Source of the DNA: an uncultured Chitinophagaceae bacterium
Lineage (GTDB): Bacteria > Bacteroidota > Bacteroidia > Chitinophagales > Chitinophagaceae
DNA: 64,000 nt
Direction of reading: 5' to 3'
Assembly (NCBI GenBank): GCA_936908745.1
Contig: CAKZFX010000011.1
Location: 434,001 to 498,000 of the forward strand
The notes under the pieces are model-generated. The model was not told where the DNA came from, did no database searches, and was given only the letters and a program-made list of their open reading frames with translations. The position numbers and the translations under genes were made by a program. Shown one piece after another: positions 62,636-64,000 of the stretch. The first letter of the stretch is position 1, and each line of letters opens with the position of its first letter.

Positions 62636-63799
62636 TTATTTAACGGCAGTCGTCTTTTTATTTTTTGTGCGACGACGGGTTTTATCAACAGCGGGTTGTT
62701 TCACACTTCTGCGCAAGGCATCTTTTAGTATTTCTGCAATGACAGTTGTAAAAGAAACACCGGATACTTTCAGGATAGCGCCGATGGATGTATAGTTCTC
62801 ATCTTCGCTCAGCCCGCATTGCGCATTGGCTTCGAGCATATACAGTTTGCCGGTTTGTTCATCCTGTCGTATGTCAATTCTTGTATAGCCTTTGCCGCCG
62901 CAGGCCTTATAAGCATCCATGCTCAATTGCTTTAATGCAGGAACCAGTTCGGGCTCTGCCGTGCAATAGTCATAAAAGTTTTCGTTCTCCGGCATGGGTG
63001 TTTCGTCCTCATAGATCTCCCACAGGCGATCAAAAGAAAGAAATTGCTCCGTTGCCGGTAATGATTTGTGGAACACCCGTTTCACAGGCTCATACACAAT
63101 GCAATTATTGGTATCGTCGGCCGACCCTGTTATAAATGTTGTGTATTCTGGCCCGCTGATAAATTGTTCCACGAAAAGACCATCGGCAAGTAAGTTCCAG
63201 CCACGATAGCCTTTGCTGATCTCGGCCACTCTTGTTTCCAGTTCTTCTTCGGTATGCACCACGTTTTTTACGGATACGCCCATGCTGCCACCGGAAACGG
63301 CGGGTTTGATAATAAGTGGTGTGCCCACTCTTTTTGTCAACCCTTTCAGCGATCCTTTTTTATCCGTGATCACCCGCCAGTTGGCCGTAGAAACGCCAGC
63401 TTTATCAAAAGCTTTCTTCATTGGTATTTTAGACGTGGTGATATTGTAGAAATGCTGGTCAGACCCGGTATAGATCAAATGATGTTTTTCCAATTCTTTT
63501 ATAACGGAAATACCGGGAGTGCCATTGATCTCATCGCCATCGCAAAGATTTAAGATGAGGGGCGTTTTTCCGTTGTTATCTTTTGCAATGGTTGCGATAA
63601 TGGCTGCATAGTTCTGTAACGTAACAGGCTGCCATTTCCATTCGACAGACAGTTCATTAAATACTTTTGTGTATTCGGCAATGCTTTGTGTAAAGTCGTA
63701 GTAGTATTGAAGATTGGGATCTTCTGTTTCGAGGTGAGGTGCCAGCACCCAAACGGCATAAGGTTGTAATAAACGGGAAGCTTCTTTTACACTCTTCAT
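62636..63799 (-). CDS. D-Ala-D-Ala-ligase-like ATP-grasp protein
   Basis: A 387-residue ATP-grasp enzyme. Motifs include NLCDGDEINGTPGISVIKELE, GTPLIIKPAVSGGSMGVSVKN (nucleotide-binding Lys and flexible loop), LFVEQFISGPEYTTFI and a C-terminal GYTRIDIRQDEQTGKLYMLEANAQCGLSE supplying Asp, Glu and Asn metal ligands (shown here in two ends of one block). It resembles the ATP-grasp half of the next gene but is clearly diverged. A basic tail (KTRRRTKNKKTTAVK) ends the protein. It is probably a peptide or amino-acid ligase rather than the housekeeping Ddl. Spacing to the SET genes on either side is short (about 4 and 20 bases). Confidence 0.82.
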   Translation of the reverse strand: MKSVKEASRLLQPYAVWVLAPHLETEDPNLQYYYDFTQSIAEYTKVFNELSVEWKWQPVTLQNYAAIIATIAKDNNGKTPLILNLCDGDEINGTPGISVIKELEKHHLIYTGSDQHFYNITTSKIPMKKAFDKAGVSTANWRVITDKKGSLKGLTKRVGTPLIIKPAVSGGSMGVSVKNVVHTEEELETRVAEISKGYRGWNLLADGLFVEQFISGPEYTTFITGSADDTNNCIVYEPVKRVFHKSLPATEQFLSFDRLWEIYEDETPMPENENFYDYCTAEPELVPALKQLSMDAYKACGGKGYTRIDIRQDEQTGKLYMLEANAQCGLSEDENYTSIGAILKVSGVSFTTVIAEILKDALRRSVKQPAVDKTRRRTKNKKTTAVK

Positions 63800-63803
63800 T
63801 GCA

Positions 63804-64000
63804 TCAGGCTACTTTCCTGGCTGCCCGTTTAGCCAATTGTTGTTGAATAAAATCGGTGAAGCGGAATTGTTTTATTGTTTCGCCTGTTAAAAATGCGGCG
63901 CCTTTAATATCACCAAGACATTGAGAGTGTCCGCAATAACAGTTAAACGACTGTGTCATTTCCCATTCGGTGGATGGATAGAAGAATGTCATTTCATCGC
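63804..64000 (-). CDS. SET-domain protein, C-terminal fragment (window edge)
   Basis: The reading frame is open to the window edge, so the start lies beyond 64000 and about 65 C-terminal residues are visible. They read DEMTFFYPSTEWEMTQSFNC followed by YCGHSQCLGDIKGAAFL: a SET-domain C-terminus (acidic-E-[M]-T-F-F-Y-P) and a post-SET CxC...C motif. It ends about 4 bases before the ATP-grasp gene, so it is the upstream member of the operon. An ATG at 63992 exists, but the residues before it continue the SET motif, so it is internal. Confidence 0.7.
   Translation of the reverse strand, partial: DEMTFFYPSTEWEMTQSFNCYCGHSQCLGDIKGAAFLTGETIKQFRFTDFIQQQLAKRAARKVA

Noticed and set aside
61176..63799. 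Housekeeping D-alanine-D-alanine ligase (ddl)
   Set aside because: The two ATP-grasp genes are duplicated, diverged, linked to SET domains and far from any murein gene cluster, so calling either one ddl is not justified.

Overview
The window is a 64-kb chromosomal segment from a Bacteroidota bacterium, most likely of the Chitinophagaceae or a close relative. Several things point there: Bacteroidota-type promoter motifs (TAnnTTTG close to start codons), a lack of clear Shine-Dalgarno sequences, a type IX secretion sorting domain, an S46 dipeptidyl peptidase, futalosine-pathway menaquinone synthesis (MqnC), an alpha/beta-fused 2-oxoacid dehydrogenase E1, and phylum-specific families (IPExxxVDY, DUF2480). 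No genus can be named from the sequence alone. I see no rRNA, tRNA, phage, insertion sequence or CRISPR array.

Layout. 1-4206: a tight seven-gene operon (outer-membrane barrel fragment, two YHS proteins, DoxX, DinB, NRDE/TANGO2, ATP-grasp). 4382-13757: penicillin-acylase-like hydrolase, two multi-pass membrane proteins (DUF418, DUF1624), an AT-rich orphan RelA/SpoT synthetase, a D-aminoacylase and an ABC exporter. 14103-24008: exported proteins of unknown function, including a tandem paralogue pair with a CSxC motif shared by the neighbouring coiled-coil protein, plus a TPR histidine kinase and LuxR-type response regulator. 24138-36536: fused E1, parDE, a vWA protein, an active/inactive M16 pair, an aspartyl protease with PDZ, mqnC, corA and small genes. 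36577-41622: DUF2480, a PpiD-like chaperone and an S46 peptidase.

41623-42298 is a long non-coding gap with nine DnaA-box-like 9-mers followed by an AT-rich stretch, a strong candidate for oriC. It also holds a near-consensus promoter for nadA. To the right lie nadA, ctlX, a pterin dehydratase, an M28 peptidase, feoB, a class-A beta-lactamase-like protein, chrA, and the feoA-nadD pair. Just upstream of mnmG, 12 kb from the putative origin, three parS-like palindromes sit side by side (53961-54022), which supports an origin/centromere domain. A 1639-aa secreted T9SS protein follows.

The right end (61176-64000, continuing out of the window) holds a compact set of D-Ala-D-Ala-ligase-like ATP-grasp enzymes and SET-domain proteins, one gene being an ATP-grasp-SET fusion. 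It looks like a peptide or amino-acid conjugation and methylation system and is the best candidate here for an undescribed pathway.

A degenerate intergenic repeat family (words such as ACCGCAGAG and CACAAAG) occurs at seven places, mostly directly after stop codons. A different repeat of the same kind appears to have been turned into the inter-domain linker of the fused E1 gene.
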